The translations under genes were made by a program, and so were the position numbers. A DNA stretch of 33,851 nt from assembly GCA_016209795.1 (NCBI GenBank), contig JACQVI010000006.1, positions 1 through 33,851 of the forward strand, in the 5' to 3' direction. This DNA is from Ignavibacteriota bacterium. Its GTDB lineage: Bacteria; Bacteroidota; Ignavibacteria; UBA10030; SZUA-254. Positions 1 through 8,563 of the stretch are shown piece after piece. The notes under the pieces are model-generated. The model was not told the DNA's origin. It did not search any database and was given only the letters and a program-made list of their open reading frames with translations. How positions within the stretch are numbered: position 1 is the first letter of the stretch; each line of letters begins with the position of its first letter.

Positions 1-325
1 GACCAATTTCATGGATAAGGACATCATAAATTTTTTCTTCGATTTCTTTTTCTGTCCTACATACTGCTTCAATGTTGTTCTTATACAAAGAAATTTTGTC
101 CGGTGAAACAGGACTCATCCCGTACCACGATCCTCGTTTAGGCAATGGAATTCCTTGATACAAGCCGAGCAAGGAATATTTTGAAGGTAAATTCATTTTC
201 TGAACGATATCGTCTGTTGGATAATTTTCGACGAACACTCCCATGTTTTCAATGGCATTCCTGAACTGCTCGGGAAGCCGCTCGAATGTACGCTCAACGA
301 TCCTTTCGAATTCTTCTTGATCCAC
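1..325 (-). CDS. Zinc metallopeptidase family protein (DUF1025/zincin_1), 3' end outside window
   Basis: The minus strand reads V-D-Q-E-E-F-E-R-I-V-E-R from a GTG at 323-325 and ends at the window edge inside V-L-I-H-E-I-G, the beginning of the HEIGHHFG-type zinc-binding helix of the small DUF1025/zincin_1 metallopeptidases. The visible part has the family layout: LPEQFRNAIENMGVFVE near residues 17-33, the SLLGLYQG segment, and a stretch before the helix rich in Lys and Glu. The family is about 120-135 residues, so roughly 108 are visible and little is missing. I chose GTG because the ATG just upstream belongs to the last codons of the preceding gene and runs into TAA. The start lies 15 bases after the stop of the YIP1-like gene, which suggests one transcript. 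Substrate is unknown. Confidence 0.8.
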   Translation of the reverse strand, partial: MDQEEFERIVERTFERLPEQFRNAIENMGVFVENYPTDDIVQKMNLPSKYSLLGLYQGIPLPKRGSWYGMSPVSPDKISLYKNNIEAVCRTEKEIEEKIYDVLIHEIG

Positions 326-339
326 AAAGTCTCTACATC

Positions 340-1038
340 TTACGTTATCATTGAAAAAACTAATGTACAGATCCCAAGAATGATGACTAAAGATATCAAC
401 ATCACTGAAAGAGCTTTCATCCAACTAGAATCTAATAACACTTTTATACCAACCCATAGCAATAGTAGCGACCAGAGTGTAAAAATACCATCCAGAATCA
501 GAAGTATGACGTAGGATACCGGTTTCAGCGCGTAAGGAGATGGTTTCGATGTGAAAAAATAGATTCCGAACGTCAAGATTTCGATAGGTAAAACCAAAAT
601 GACTGAGATGATGATGGGAACCAAGGCATACGTCGTAACAGCATACGCATTCTTGAGACTGACGCTTAATCTCATCACGTGTGAAATAGATGTGAGCAAT
701 GCTGCATACAAAAGCACAACGAGGATTCCAACCACTGGACCTACCGCAAAGCCCGCAGCAAGAATGTTCAAAAGCGATTCAGAAAATTCACCGGCTTTGA
801 TAACCCAGAAGGTAAAAAATGTGAATGCGATACCAGCAACAGCAGAAAGAAACAGAATATAATTTTTATGTTGCGCTACTGCAATCGTATGAAAAGCTTT
901 CCTGGGGCTTTCAAGCACTTTCCATGAAGTGGCGAAGAGATCAATATTTTCAATCCGTGCTTGAATGAAGCTTCCACAAGAAGAGCAAATGACTGCAAGG
1001 TGATGATTTTGTGTCTGACAGATCGTGCAAGTAATCAT
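340..1038 (-). CDS. Zinc-ribbon plus YIP1-like multi-spanning membrane protein
   Basis: 232 residues. Residues 4-7 and 18-21 form two CxxC knuckles (CTIC and CSSC), a typical N-terminal zinc ribbon. A soluble linker containing SWKVLESPRKAFHTIA follows; this 'P-x-x-x-F' segment commonly precedes YIP1 domains. Five or so hydrophobic segments then run to the C-terminus (approximately residues 60-80, 92-118, 133-158, 173-195, 205-230). Topology and the pre-membrane motif suggest a YIP1-family integral membrane protein of unknown role. The ATG begins 5 bases after the tryptophanase stop codon, so translation is probably coupled. No better functional guess can be made from sequence. Confidence 0.75.
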   Translation of the reverse strand: MITCTICQTQNHHLAVICSSCGSFIQARIENIDLFATSWKVLESPRKAFHTIAVAQHKNYILFLSAVAGIAFTFFTFWVIKAGEFSESLLNILAAGFAVGPVVGILVVLLYAALLTSISHVMRLSVSLKNAYAVTTYALVPIIISVILVLPIEILTFGIYFFTSKPSPYALKPVSYVILLILDGIFTLWSLLLLWVGIKVLLDSSWMKALSVMLISLVIILGICTLVFSMIT

Positions 1039-1043
1039 GTATT

Positions 1044-2417
1044 CTATAGTGGAGCAAATCGTGCTGTAAAATGCCTTAGCATTGGCGGTTCGGAGATAAT
1101 CCGATAGCCACGGAGCTGAGAGCGGTTCTTGTATACTTCAATCACGCATTCGATGACGTAATCGATGTGGCTCTGTGTATAGACACGGCGGGGAATTGCG
1201 AGACGGACTAATTCCATCGAAGCAGGAACAAATTTTTCTGTCTCTTTATCTTTCTTTCCGAACATCACACTTCCTATTTCTACGGAACGAATCCCTCCTA
1301 TTCGATACAGCTCACAGACGATGGACTGCCCGGGAAACTCATGCGCTGGAATGTGAGGAGTAAATCGTTTGGCATCAAGATAGATAGCATGACCGCCGGG
1401 TGGCTCTACAATTGGAACTCCAGCTTGTACTAATTTCTCGCCGAAGTATTCGACGGAACGGATGCGGTATGTAAGATAATGTTCATCGAGAACTTCTTCC
1501 AAACCTTGTGCCATTGCTTCAAGGTCTCGCCCAGCTAAGCCACCGTACGTAGGGAAACCCTCTGTCACAACCAGAATATTTCTCGCTTTGCCGGCAAGGT
1601 CATCATTATTCAGACCAAGAAATCCTCCCATGTTGACAAGCGCATCCTTCTTTCCGCTAAATGTACAGCCATCAGCATAAGAGAACATCTCTTGAGCAAT
1701 TTCTTTGATAGACTTGTTTTGATATCCTTTCTCTTTTTTCTTAATGAAGAACGCATTTTCTGCAAATCGACATGCATCAAGAAACAACGGGATGTTGTAC
1801 TTCGATGCAGTAGCTTTGGTCTGCTTGATGTTTTCCATTGATACTGGTTGTCCACCGCCTGCATTGTTTGTCACCGTGATCATGATGAGCGGGATGTTTT
1901 CTTCACCTTTCTCTTTTATGAAACGTACCAGGGCATCTGTGTCCATGTTCCCTTTGAAATCAGCTACTGCTGTAGGATCTTTTCCGATAGGAATTGGCAA
2001 ATCAACAGCCGTTGCACCTGAGTATTCTACGTTCGCTCGTGTTGTATCGAAGTGTGTATTGTTGGGGATGTATTTCCCTGGTCCGCCAACAAGTGTAAAC
2101 AAAATTTTCTCTGCTGCTCTCCCCTGATGAACAGGGATGATGTATTTAAAGCCCGTTAATTCTCTTGCGATCTTTTCAAATCGGAAAAAGCTTCGGGCAC
2201 CTGCATACGATTCATCACCTTCCATCATTCCTGCCCACTGCTTGGCGCTCATTGCCGATGTGCCGCTATCGGTCAAGAGATCAATAAGGACATCCTCCGC
2301 CCTGATTAAAAACGGATTATATCCTGCTTCCTGAAGTATTCGTTCCCTCTCCTCAATGGTGGTAAACTTGATTGGCTCAACGGTCTTGATTTTAAAGGGT
2401 TCTATGATGGTTTTCAT
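1044..2417 (-). CDS. tnaA: Tryptophanase (beta-eliminating PLP lyase)
   Basis: 457 residues, full length for the tryptophanase/tyrosine phenol-lyase family (PLP fold type I), which splits the amino acid to pyruvate, ammonia and indole or phenol. Visible hallmarks: DLLTDSGTSAM near 46-56, THQGR-like VHQGRAAE near 96-103, NNAGGGQPVS at 184-193, FLDACRF with Asp214 and Arg217, and FSGKKD with Lys256 as the Schiff-base lysine. Two positions separate the activities. An Asp (Asp124 in HFDTT) sits where tyrosine phenol-lyase has Thr, and Ile381 in VEIGS sits where tyrosine phenol-lyase has the phenol-binding Arg. Both favour tryptophanase. It is the first gene of a tight minus-strand run. The ATG at 2417 lacks a strong ribosome-binding site. 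Confidence 0.9.
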   Translation of the reverse strand: MKTIIEPFKIKTVEPIKFTTIEERERILQEAGYNPFLIRAEDVLIDLLTDSGTSAMSAKQWAGMMEGDESYAGARSFFRFEKIARELTGFKYIIPVHQGRAAEKILFTLVGGPGKYIPNNTHFDTTRANVEYSGATAVDLPIPIGKDPTAVADFKGNMDTDALVRFIKEKGEENIPLIMITVTNNAGGGQPVSMENIKQTKATASKYNIPLFLDACRFAENAFFIKKKEKGYQNKSIKEIAQEMFSYADGCTFSGKKDALVNMGGFLGLNNDDLAGKARNILVVTEGFPTYGGLAGRDLEAMAQGLEEVLDEHYLTYRIRSVEYFGEKLVQAGVPIVEPPGGHAIYLDAKRFTPHIPAHEFPGQSIVCELYRIGGIRSVEIGSVMFGKKDKETEKFVPASMELVRLAIPRRVYTQSHIDYVIECVIEVYKNRSQLRGYRIISEPPMLRHFTARFAPL

Positions 2418-2521
2418 AAAATTAGCATCTTTAGACGTGGCAATTTACGATAATGTAGCCTCTTTAGCAACGATGAAGTTGACTCCATCTGGAAGAATTC
2501 GTAGATTTATCTCATGCTAAA

Positions 2522-2591
2522 AGGGATTGCATGGTTCGAGCGTGCCTGCACGCTGAAGCGTTTCGGTGCGCAGGCGTGCATCTCACAAAGG
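2522..2591. repeat. Interspersed repeat copy 1, left part (interrupted by the IS)
   Basis: This stretch matches the start of the repeat at 8881-9080 (about 54 aligned bases with roughly six differences). It contains an imperfect hairpin, GCCTGCACGCTGAA pairing with TTCGGTGCGCAGGC across a short loop at about 2543-2574. The repeat breaks off at the IS end and resumes at 4243, showing that the element was inserted into it. Copies lie upstream of secreted-protein genes. Confidence 0.75.
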
Positions 2592-4242
2592 GATCGAGAC
2601 TGTGTAAAAACTCAATCAATTTAGTTATGTACTGGATTCGTTTGAAATCTTTCAACTATCTATATCAGTGTCAGATTACTCGGGCGACCTTGCGAATCAC
2701 CTTCAACTGCTTTGAAGGTGAGCAATCAAATTCTTCGTCCCTAAAATCGCCAATGCTCGTTTGATATTGTATGCTAAGTTCATCAACGCTGCTTCAGCAG
2801 AAACATTAGGTAATCCTCGAAGAAGGAAAGCACCATAATCCCAGATGCTCTTCAAGGTGCCAAAAACGTGCTCAATGATCTTCTTCCGATCTTTGATGAT
2901 ATCTGAACGTGTTGCCAGACGCTGTTTCAGTCGGTCAAGGACAACTTCGTGTTCCCATCGATACACATATCGCCCGCGTGGTGATGTCGTACAGAAGGCA
3001 CGAACGGAACACTGTCCACAGCAGTTGGTTCGATAGATATAAGTACGTCTGCCGTCTGATTTCGGGTGGGTGCTATAGTGCTGGAGCGATTGACCTGCGG
3101 GACACCGATATGTATCTTTTGCAGAATCATACAAGAACTTGTCGTGGTGATAGTCGGGGGTCGGGATATTGGTTCGTTTTGGGACTTTCTGTGCAGGAAC
3201 AGGAACATAGGTTGTGATATTGTTGTCTTCACAGGTTTTGAGATCAACTGTGTCATAATAACCGGCATCGGCACACACAGTCAGGTGCTCAACATCGAGT
3301 GCAGTTTTCGCCGCCGATGCCATCGTTGAAAGGTGATTGTTATCGGCAGCATCGTTTGTCAGTTCATAGTCAACAATGAGCGAGTATTTATCATCAACAG
3401 CCGTTTGCATTTTATAGGATGGTTCGATGCCATGGCGGTCTTTCATTAAACGACAATCGGGATCAGTAAGTGAAATATACTTCTTCCCGCTCTCAATCAG
3501 TTCAGCTTTTGCCTGTTCCAACTCCTGTTGACGGTGTTCAAGAGAGGCAATCTTTTGTTGAAGGGCGTCCTTTGTTAGTGTGGTGGATGTTGTGTCATCC
3601 TCAGCATCGTTTTCATCAAGTTGTCGAAGGTATTGCGTGATCGATGCAGTGATGCGAGCCATACTGTCGTCAAGCTGCCTGTGGTCTTTGATGCGGTCGC
3701 GAGCATTCTGAGCTTTAAACTTTGTACTATCAACGGCAACAAGTTCATTGCCGAACAATTCGAGTCTTTTACACAGTGAGACAAACTCTTTAAACACCTG
3801 GCGAAGAGCATCGGCGTTATCTTTGCGAAAATCGCTGATCGTCTTATGGTCAGGGGATAAGCGCTTCATGAGCCACAGTATTTCAAGATTGCGCGTAGTC
3901 TCCCGTTCCAACAGTCGACTGGAGCGAACCCGGTTCAGATAGCCGTAGAGATAGAGCTTGAGCAGATCTCTGGGATGATACGGTGGACGTCCAGTATCGC
4001 TGAGGTTCGCATGTACGAAACCAAGTGCCGCAGTGTCGAGTTGATCGACAAAAGCGTCGAGGAATCGAACAGGATTCTCTTGGCTGATGTAATCATCCAC
4101 GGCATCGGGAAATAGGGTAATTTGTTCACGTGGTGTGCCGGAAATATGTTCCATGTTTCGTAATAGGTTGTTGAAGAGAAAAATTTTATCTATTAGACGT
4201 AGTATGAACAAAAAGGGTTGCACTTTTTACACAAACTCGATC
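2592..4242 (-). mobile_element. IS1182-family insertion sequence with terminal inverted repeats and GATC duplication
   Basis: The transposase gene is flanked by imperfect inverted repeats: 2592-2612 and the complement of 4222-4242 agree at 18 of 21 bases, with core TGTGTAAAAA. GATC stands at both outer edges (2592-2595 and 4239-4242) and can be read as a 4-bp target duplication, giving an element of 2596-4238 (1643 bp). Alternatively GATC may be part of the ends. Joining the flanks restores ACAAAGGGATCGCTTTG, a near-perfect palindrome, so the element sits at the centre of a dyad. Both ends and the gene look intact, so the copy may be active or recent. Confidence 0.88.
2703..4154 (-). CDS. IS1182-family DDE transposase
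   Basis: 483 residues from the ATG at 4152-4154; a longer reading that starts at 4223 would run into the inverted repeat and is unlikely. The protein has the IS1182 layout: the N-terminal domain with PVRFLDAFVDQLD (28-40) and Y-H-P-R-D-L-L-K-L-Y-L-Y-G-Y (59-72), the SPDHKTISDFR motif (100-110), and catalytic residues Asp142 (VAVDSTKFKA), Asp296 (VCADAGYYD) and Glu428 (IIEHVFGTLK). An insertion with coiled-coil character (about 165-222) lies between the first and second Asp, and a Cys-rich patch (Cys351, 378, 379, 382, 388) lies before the last motif. No frameshift or internal stop is present. Confidence 0.93.
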   Translation of the reverse strand: MEHISGTPREQITLFPDAVDDYISQENPVRFLDAFVDQLDTAALGFVHANLSDTGRPPYHPRDLLKLYLYGYLNRVRSSRLLERETTRNLEILWLMKRLSPDHKTISDFRKDNADALRQVFKEFVSLCKRLELFGNELVAVDSTKFKAQNARDRIKDHRQLDDSMARITASITQYLRQLDENDAEDDTTSTTLTKDALQQKIASLEHRQQELEQAKAELIESGKKYISLTDPDCRLMKDRHGIEPSYKMQTAVDDKYSLIVDYELTNDAADNNHLSTMASAAKTALDVEHLTVCADAGYYDTVDLKTCEDNNITTYVPVPAQKVPKRTNIPTPDYHHDKFLYDSAKDTYRCPAGQSLQHYSTHPKSDGRRTYIYRTNCCGQCSVRAFCTTSPRGRYVYRWEHEVVLDRLKQRLATRSDIIKDRKKIIEHVFGTLKSIWDYGAFLLRGLPNVSAEAALMNLAYNIKRALAILGTKNLIAHLQSS

Positions 4243-4398
4243 GCTTTGCGACCTGTGACCGATAGCGAATGACCCGATCATCTTCGCTCCTTGTTCTTCC
4301 GCTACCTCTCACTTCGATGCATGCCTGAGGAACACCATGCCTCCAGACACAATCACTCAAATTGCACTAAGACACAAATTAACTAATTAACCATTCAC
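4243..4398. repeat. Interspersed repeat copy 1, right part
   Basis: Continuation of the repeat after the IS. The stretch CCTGTGACCGATAGCGAAT aligns with CCTGTGATCGGTGGCGAAT at about 8941-8959. Further shared blocks follow: TTGTTCTTCC, CTCACT..GATGCAT, CCATGCCTCC and GACACAAATTAACTA. It ends in a short tandem of ttaac/attaacc units just before the ribosome-binding region of the fibre gene at 4445, so the repeat forms that gene's upstream region. Confidence 0.7.
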
Positions 4399-4399
4399 C

Positions 4400-4418
4400 T
4401 CCGAAGGAGTCCTTCGGA
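4400..4418. repeat. Perfect 9-bp hairpin in the leader of the 4445 gene
   Basis: TCCGAAGGA and TCCTTCGGA are exact reverse complements separated by one base. The palindrome interrupts the tandem attaacc leader that is continuous in the second repeat copy (9063-9096), so it looks like a small inserted palindromic element. No T-run follows, so it is not a terminator. Confidence 0.6.
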
Positions 4419-4444
4419 CAATTAACTAACTTTTGGAGTATACC

Positions 4445-6535
4445 ATGAAACACTTCGCTCTTTTTCTCACTCTTGCACTTGCCATAAGTGTTACAACTTT
4501 TGGTCAAGTCCCAAAAAAGCTCTCCTACCAGGGACTTCTCACCACATCCGGCGGCACACCTGTCGCCGATGGGAGTTATGATCTTAAGTTCGAGATTTAT
4601 GACGCTTCTGCTGCCGGTATCTTACGCCACAGCGAGACACAGTTTGGCGTGCCGATTACGAAAGGGACTTTTAGTGTTGTTCTTGATTCCCTCGCTGGGA
4701 TTTTTAATGAATCCTTGTACCTAGAAGTCACCGCTGTTACTGGACCTGCAGGTCCCTCCTATCCATTAACATTCTTACCACGTTCTGAACTAACAAGTGC
4801 ACCGTATGCATTTCGAGCAGACACGGCAAATGTTGGTGTGATTGTGGTTACTGATACCCTATGGCGAGCGAGTGGAGATAATGTGTATCGGTTGAGTGGA
4901 AACCTCGGCATCGGCACAGCATCACCTTCTGAAAAACTACATGTTGCCGGTAGCATCAAAGCAAGCGGAACAATATCAAGTGGAAACTCGATCACAATTG
5001 ATGGTGCAAATGATAGAATTACGGCAAGTAGTGGTATCATTAATTTTGATGATGAAGATTTAATCACAACTGGCAAGCTTGGTATTGGCATTACGTCACC
5101 AGTATACAAGTTGGATGTAAGTGAGGATATTAATATCGCCAGTGATAAGCGTTATAGGATCGCGGGTAACCCTATTGTATCGACCAGGGGGATCAACAAT
5201 ATCTTCCTCGGCGCCACTGCTGGTTTCTCGAACACAACTGGCTACAACAACTCATTCGTAGGCTTTCAATCAGGGTTCTTTAATACTACGGGATCTAACA
5301 ATTGTTTCTTTGGATTACATGCTGGTTTAGCCAATACGACTGGATACCAAAATACTTTTCTGGGTTCATCAGCAGGTTTATTTAACACAGACGGAGGAGG
5401 TAATTCATTCGTAGGTCATCAGAGCGGGCATTCGAACACCATGGGAAGTCTTAATACTTTCTTAGGAAATGAAGCAGGTTATTCGAATAGTTCCGCAAGT
5501 GAAAATACTTTTGTTGGTTATAGAGCTGGTCGCTCGACAACAACCTCAGGTGGTAACTCATTCATTGGTTCTCAATCCGGCGTTTCGAATACGACCGGAT
5601 CTGGCAATTCGTTTTTCGGCTTTGCCACTGGTGGCTCGAATGTGTCTGGAGCAAACAATACATTTATAGGTCTAAGGGCCGGTTATTCTAATACCACAGG
5701 TAGTTTCGGGACCATAGTTGGTTACGATGCGGGTTTATGGAAGACCTCAGGTGACTTTAACACATTTTTAGGATACGAAGCGGGTTCTAATAATGTTACT
5801 GGATCAGCCAATTTATTCCTAGGCTACCGAGCTGGGTTCAATGAAACAGGAAGCAACAAACTTTACATTGCAAACTCTTCGATTGACCCACCCCTGATCT
5901 ACGGGGATTTTAGCACTGGCAGAATAGGCATAGGTACGACATTTCTAGCCGGCGAAAAACTAAGAATCAAGGGAAGTGGATTGAGTGAGGTAATGGTCGC
6001 TCTTGAGAACACAGATGCCATTGCTGCTGCAGGGATGAGATTGGAACCGGCCCGATTTACGGTGGGTACATTCGGCGGAGTTCCCACAGATTTTTTGACA
6101 GGTGCAACAACACGGATGCGCATAACCTTTGAGGGGAACGTCGGAATAGGAACAACCAGCCCAGTGGAGAAACTGGATGTGAATGGCAACATCAAAGTGA
6201 GTGGTACAGGTATGTGGCATCACAGCGGTACCCTTGTTTTTGACGGTACATCCCCAACGGCATGGACTGACCTAGACCTTTCCTCGTACGTTGGCGCCAA
6301 CTACGCGCTTGTTTACCTCAAAATCAGCAATGGCGGAGACAATTTTGCGTTTCGATCTGACGGTGAAACAGATGAGTTCTACAACGCAAATGCCTTCGCT
6401 TCATCAAATCGTGGTTGGGCAAATGGAGCAACGTCCGCAACCGTTGTCGTAGAAACTGGATCTAATGGGATCGTCGAATGGAAAACACAAAGCGCCGTCG
6501 CAAGTCAGGTGCGTCTCGTTGGGTTTGTGAAATGA
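4445..6535 (+). CDS. Secreted fibre-like protein with thirteen 17-residue repeats
   Basis: 696 residues from the ATG at 4445; GGAG lies 7 bases upstream, and an upstream in-frame TTG is not needed. A signal peptide ends at TTFGQ, leaving mature N-terminal Gln. Residues ~22-125 form the domain shared with four other proteins here (KLSYQGLL...DGSYDLKFEIYD...LTSAPYAF). Four G-I-G-T-T-S-P-type modules follow at different points (for example NLGIGTASPSEKLHVAGS). Residues ~250-471 are 13 tandem copies of a 17-residue unit, consensus N-x-F-[LVI]-G-x-x-[AS]-G-x-x-N-T-T-G-x-x, ending in SNKLYIANS. This is likely a beta-helical or trimeric fibre shaft, as in tail fibres and YadA-like heads. The C-terminal ~100 residues are a compact domain ending in LVGFVK. 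No T9SS tag and no S74 domain are present. Function is probably adhesion or surface structure; specificity is unknown. Confidence 0.85.
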   Translation: MKHFALFLTLALAISVTTFGQVPKKLSYQGLLTTSGGTPVADGSYDLKFEIYDASAAGILRHSETQFGVPITKGTFSVVLDSLAGIFNESLYLEVTAVTGPAGPSYPLTFLPRSELTSAPYAFRADTANVGVIVVTDTLWRASGDNVYRLSGNLGIGTASPSEKLHVAGSIKASGTISSGNSITIDGANDRITASSGIINFDDEDLITTGKLGIGITSPVYKLDVSEDINIASDKRYRIAGNPIVSTRGINNIFLGATAGFSNTTGYNNSFVGFQSGFFNTTGSNNCFFGLHAGLANTTGYQNTFLGSSAGLFNTDGGGNSFVGHQSGHSNTMGSLNTFLGNEAGYSNSSASENTFVGYRAGRSTTTSGGNSFIGSQSGVSNTTGSGNSFFGFATGGSNVSGANNTFIGLRAGYSNTTGSFGTIVGYDAGLWKTSGDFNTFLGYEAGSNNVTGSANLFLGYRAGFNETGSNKLYIANSSIDPPLIYGDFSTGRIGIGTTFLAGEKLRIKGSGLSEVMVALENTDAIAAAGMRLEPARFTVGTFGGVPTDFLTGATTRMRITFEGNVGIGTTSPVEKLDVNGNIKVSGTGMWHHSGTLVFDGTSPTAWTDLDLSSYVGANYALVYLKISNGGDNFAFRSDGETDEFYNANAFASSNRGWANGATSATVVVETGSNGIVEWKTQSAVASQVRLVGFVK

Positions 6536-6634
6536 CAGCGAACCTTCAGCATAGCCATAGTGTTTGTGCCAGCTAACTTATCGCTTGGAAGTATGATCTC
6601 CCCCATCACTCTGTATAGTTGTGTATAGCGGGTT

Positions 6635-8563
6635 ATGAAACACTTTATCTCCTTACTTGTTTGCCTAGTGCTACTGTTAAGCCTAAACGGGTTAGGCAAA
6701 GTAACTACAAAGAACAAAAAGTCTGTTGGTTCTTCCGACACCTCCACCCTCTGGCTCTTCACCAAGCAAGCTGGAATCCAGCTTGGACCCGATACCGCTG
6801 ACGATCGTTTTTCAATAAAGACAGTCATCGGTGTCGTGCCACCTGTTGAAAACTTCAATCCAGCAACGCAGACCGTCTCCATCAACTTCAACGGAACGGT
6901 TATTGAGTTTCCTCCAGCATCGTTTCAGCAATCTGGAGTGCAATCGAAGTGGAAACTGCGGCGTGGAGTGAACGAGAAGTTCAAAAAGTTCTCCATCGAC
7001 CTGAAGAAAGATTTAGTAGAGATCAGTGCCGTTAAACTAAATCTGAACTCTCCCACTGGTGTTGTTACGTTCAGTCTTACAGTTGGAGATTACTCGGGAA
7101 GCGAAGGCTTTGAGTGTACAACAACTGATGGTATGAATTATACTTGCATTCAACGTGGAGTGTGGGAAGGTCCTATTGACTTGCATGTGGTAGGGATTCA
7201 TGCAGCACTGCTGTATACTGGAAAAGTCCTGCTCTGGTCTTATCCGCAAGATGAAGGTCCTGGAGCTGAGACTTGGCTTTATAATCCTGCAACAGGCGTG
7301 CTGAACGAAGTTTCTATCAACCGAGACATCTTCTGCGGCGGTCATTCATTTCTTGCAGACGGAAAGTTGTTGGTAACAAGCGGCACAGACCCAACCAGTA
7401 CAACGACAACTGAAAAAGGACTTCTTGACACGCACATCTTCGATCCTTTAACAGAAACTTTTACACGAGTTGAAGACATGGCTGCTGGCCGGTGGTATCC
7501 CACGAACGTCACGCTTGCCGATGGACGTGTTCTCATCTTCTCTGGATTAGATCAATTCGGAGAATACAATCAAACAGTTGAGCTGTACACAGTTGGAAAT
7601 GGCTGGCAAATGCTTCCTGCTACAGCGAATCGCTTTCTCGATCTCTATCCATTCATGCACCTGCTTCCATCCGGGAAAATTATTCATTCTGGACCTGAAG
7701 AACTCGTTGACATATTCGACCCTGCCACAAACACACGGGAAGAAATCGGAAGCTTGTCAAATTATCATTACGATGGAACGGCTGTTCTTCTTCCTGGTTT
7801 GAGTAGAATCCTCGTCGCCGCCGGCGGCAAGCCAGCAGAGATCGTGGATGTAAGCAGTCCAACACCTGTGTTGCGATTGACATCAAGGAAGTTCGTTCGT
7901 GCAAAACACACGAACTCAGTCCTGTTACCGGATGGCAATGTCCTTTATGTGGGTGGTGGACGTAAAACACAGCTTTTCAACCCGGCTACGGAGCGATGGG
8001 TTGACCTCGAGAATCTCAAAGTAAGTCGGAAGTATCATTCTACAGCGCTGTTATTACCCGATGGGCGAGTCCTCGCTGCGGGCACTGACGGGAAATTCAC
8101 AGGAGAGATCTTCTCCCCTCCCTATCTCTTCCGTGGTCCACGACCCCAGATTACTTCTGCACCAACAAGTATCACATACGGCAGTTCGTTTCAAATAGTG
8201 ACACCTGAAGCGGCTAACATTCATTCAATTGCATTGGTACGCCCATCTGCTGTAACACATTCCTTCGACCAAGATCAACGATTGGTCGAGCTTGATTTTA
8301 CTGCTTCTTCAGAGACGCTTCAAGTTCAGGCACCTCCCGATGGCAACCATGCACCTCCGGGATATTACATGTTGTTTATTGTTAGCAAGTTTGGGGTGCC
8401 CTCACAAGCTTCCTTTGTTCAGGTTAGCTCGAGTGGCAACTCACCGTCTCCTGAACTCCATTACCCTTCGATTGTTTTATCCAAGACGTTCGCTTTGCAC
8501 CAGAACTATCCCAATCCTTTCAACCCATTTACAATTTTCAATTGCCAATTGTTAGTCTTGTAA
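6635..8563 (+). CDS. Secreted copper-radical oxidase-like kelch protein (galactose/glyoxal oxidase family), tag frameshifted
   Basis: 642 residues with a signal-peptide-like N-terminus (1-21). Kelch-type repeats ('LLPDGRVL-x-x-G') run from ~185 to 490, then an immunoglobulin-like DUF1929/galactose-oxidase C-terminal domain (~503-597). All catalytic positions of copper-radical oxidases can be placed: Cys234 (IFCGGHS) for the Tyr-Cys crosslink, Tyr288 (GRWYPT), Tyr467 and His468 (RKYHST), and His542 (VTHSFDQDQR). It therefore probably oxidises alcohols or aldehydes outside the cell, yielding H2O2. At the C-terminus a T9SS sorting domain begins (HQNYPNPFNP) but the frame breaks near 8542 and stops at 8561-8563; the remainder is in another frame at 8542-8748. 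One missing base near 8542 would restore a continuous protein. The start ATG is at 6635. Confidence 0.85.
   Translation: MKHFISLLVCLVLLLSLNGLGKVTTKNKKSVGSSDTSTLWLFTKQAGIQLGPDTADDRFSIKTVIGVVPPVENFNPATQTVSINFNGTVIEFPPASFQQSGVQSKWKLRRGVNEKFKKFSIDLKKDLVEISAVKLNLNSPTGVVTFSLTVGDYSGSEGFECTTTDGMNYTCIQRGVWEGPIDLHVVGIHAALLYTGKVLLWSYPQDEGPGAETWLYNPATGVLNEVSINRDIFCGGHSFLADGKLLVTSGTDPTSTTTTEKGLLDTHIFDPLTETFTRVEDMAAGRWYPTNVTLADGRVLIFSGLDQFGEYNQTVELYTVGNGWQMLPATANRFLDLYPFMHLLPSGKIIHSGPEELVDIFDPATNTREEIGSLSNYHYDGTAVLLPGLSRILVAAGGKPAEIVDVSSPTPVLRLTSRKFVRAKHTNSVLLPDGNVLYVGGGRKTQLFNPATERWVDLENLKVSRKYHSTALLLPDGRVLAAGTDGKFTGEIFSPPYLFRGPRPQITSAPTSITYGSSFQIVTPEAANIHSIALVRPSAVTHSFDQDQRLVELDFTASSETLQVQAPPDGNHAPPGYYMLFIVSKFGVPSQASFVQVSSSGNSPSPELHYPSIVLSKTFALHQNYPNPFNPFTIFNCQLLVL

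Noticed and set aside
2531-2764. 77-residue open frame on the plus strand
   Set aside because: It runs from the interspersed repeat across the IS end into the transposase 3' end; not a plausible gene.
8531-8563. Programmed frameshift in the kelch oxidase
   Set aside because: The stretch ATTTTCAATTGCC has no X-XXY-YYZ heptamer in the right frame and no strong downstream structure close by; mutation or sequencing error is simpler.
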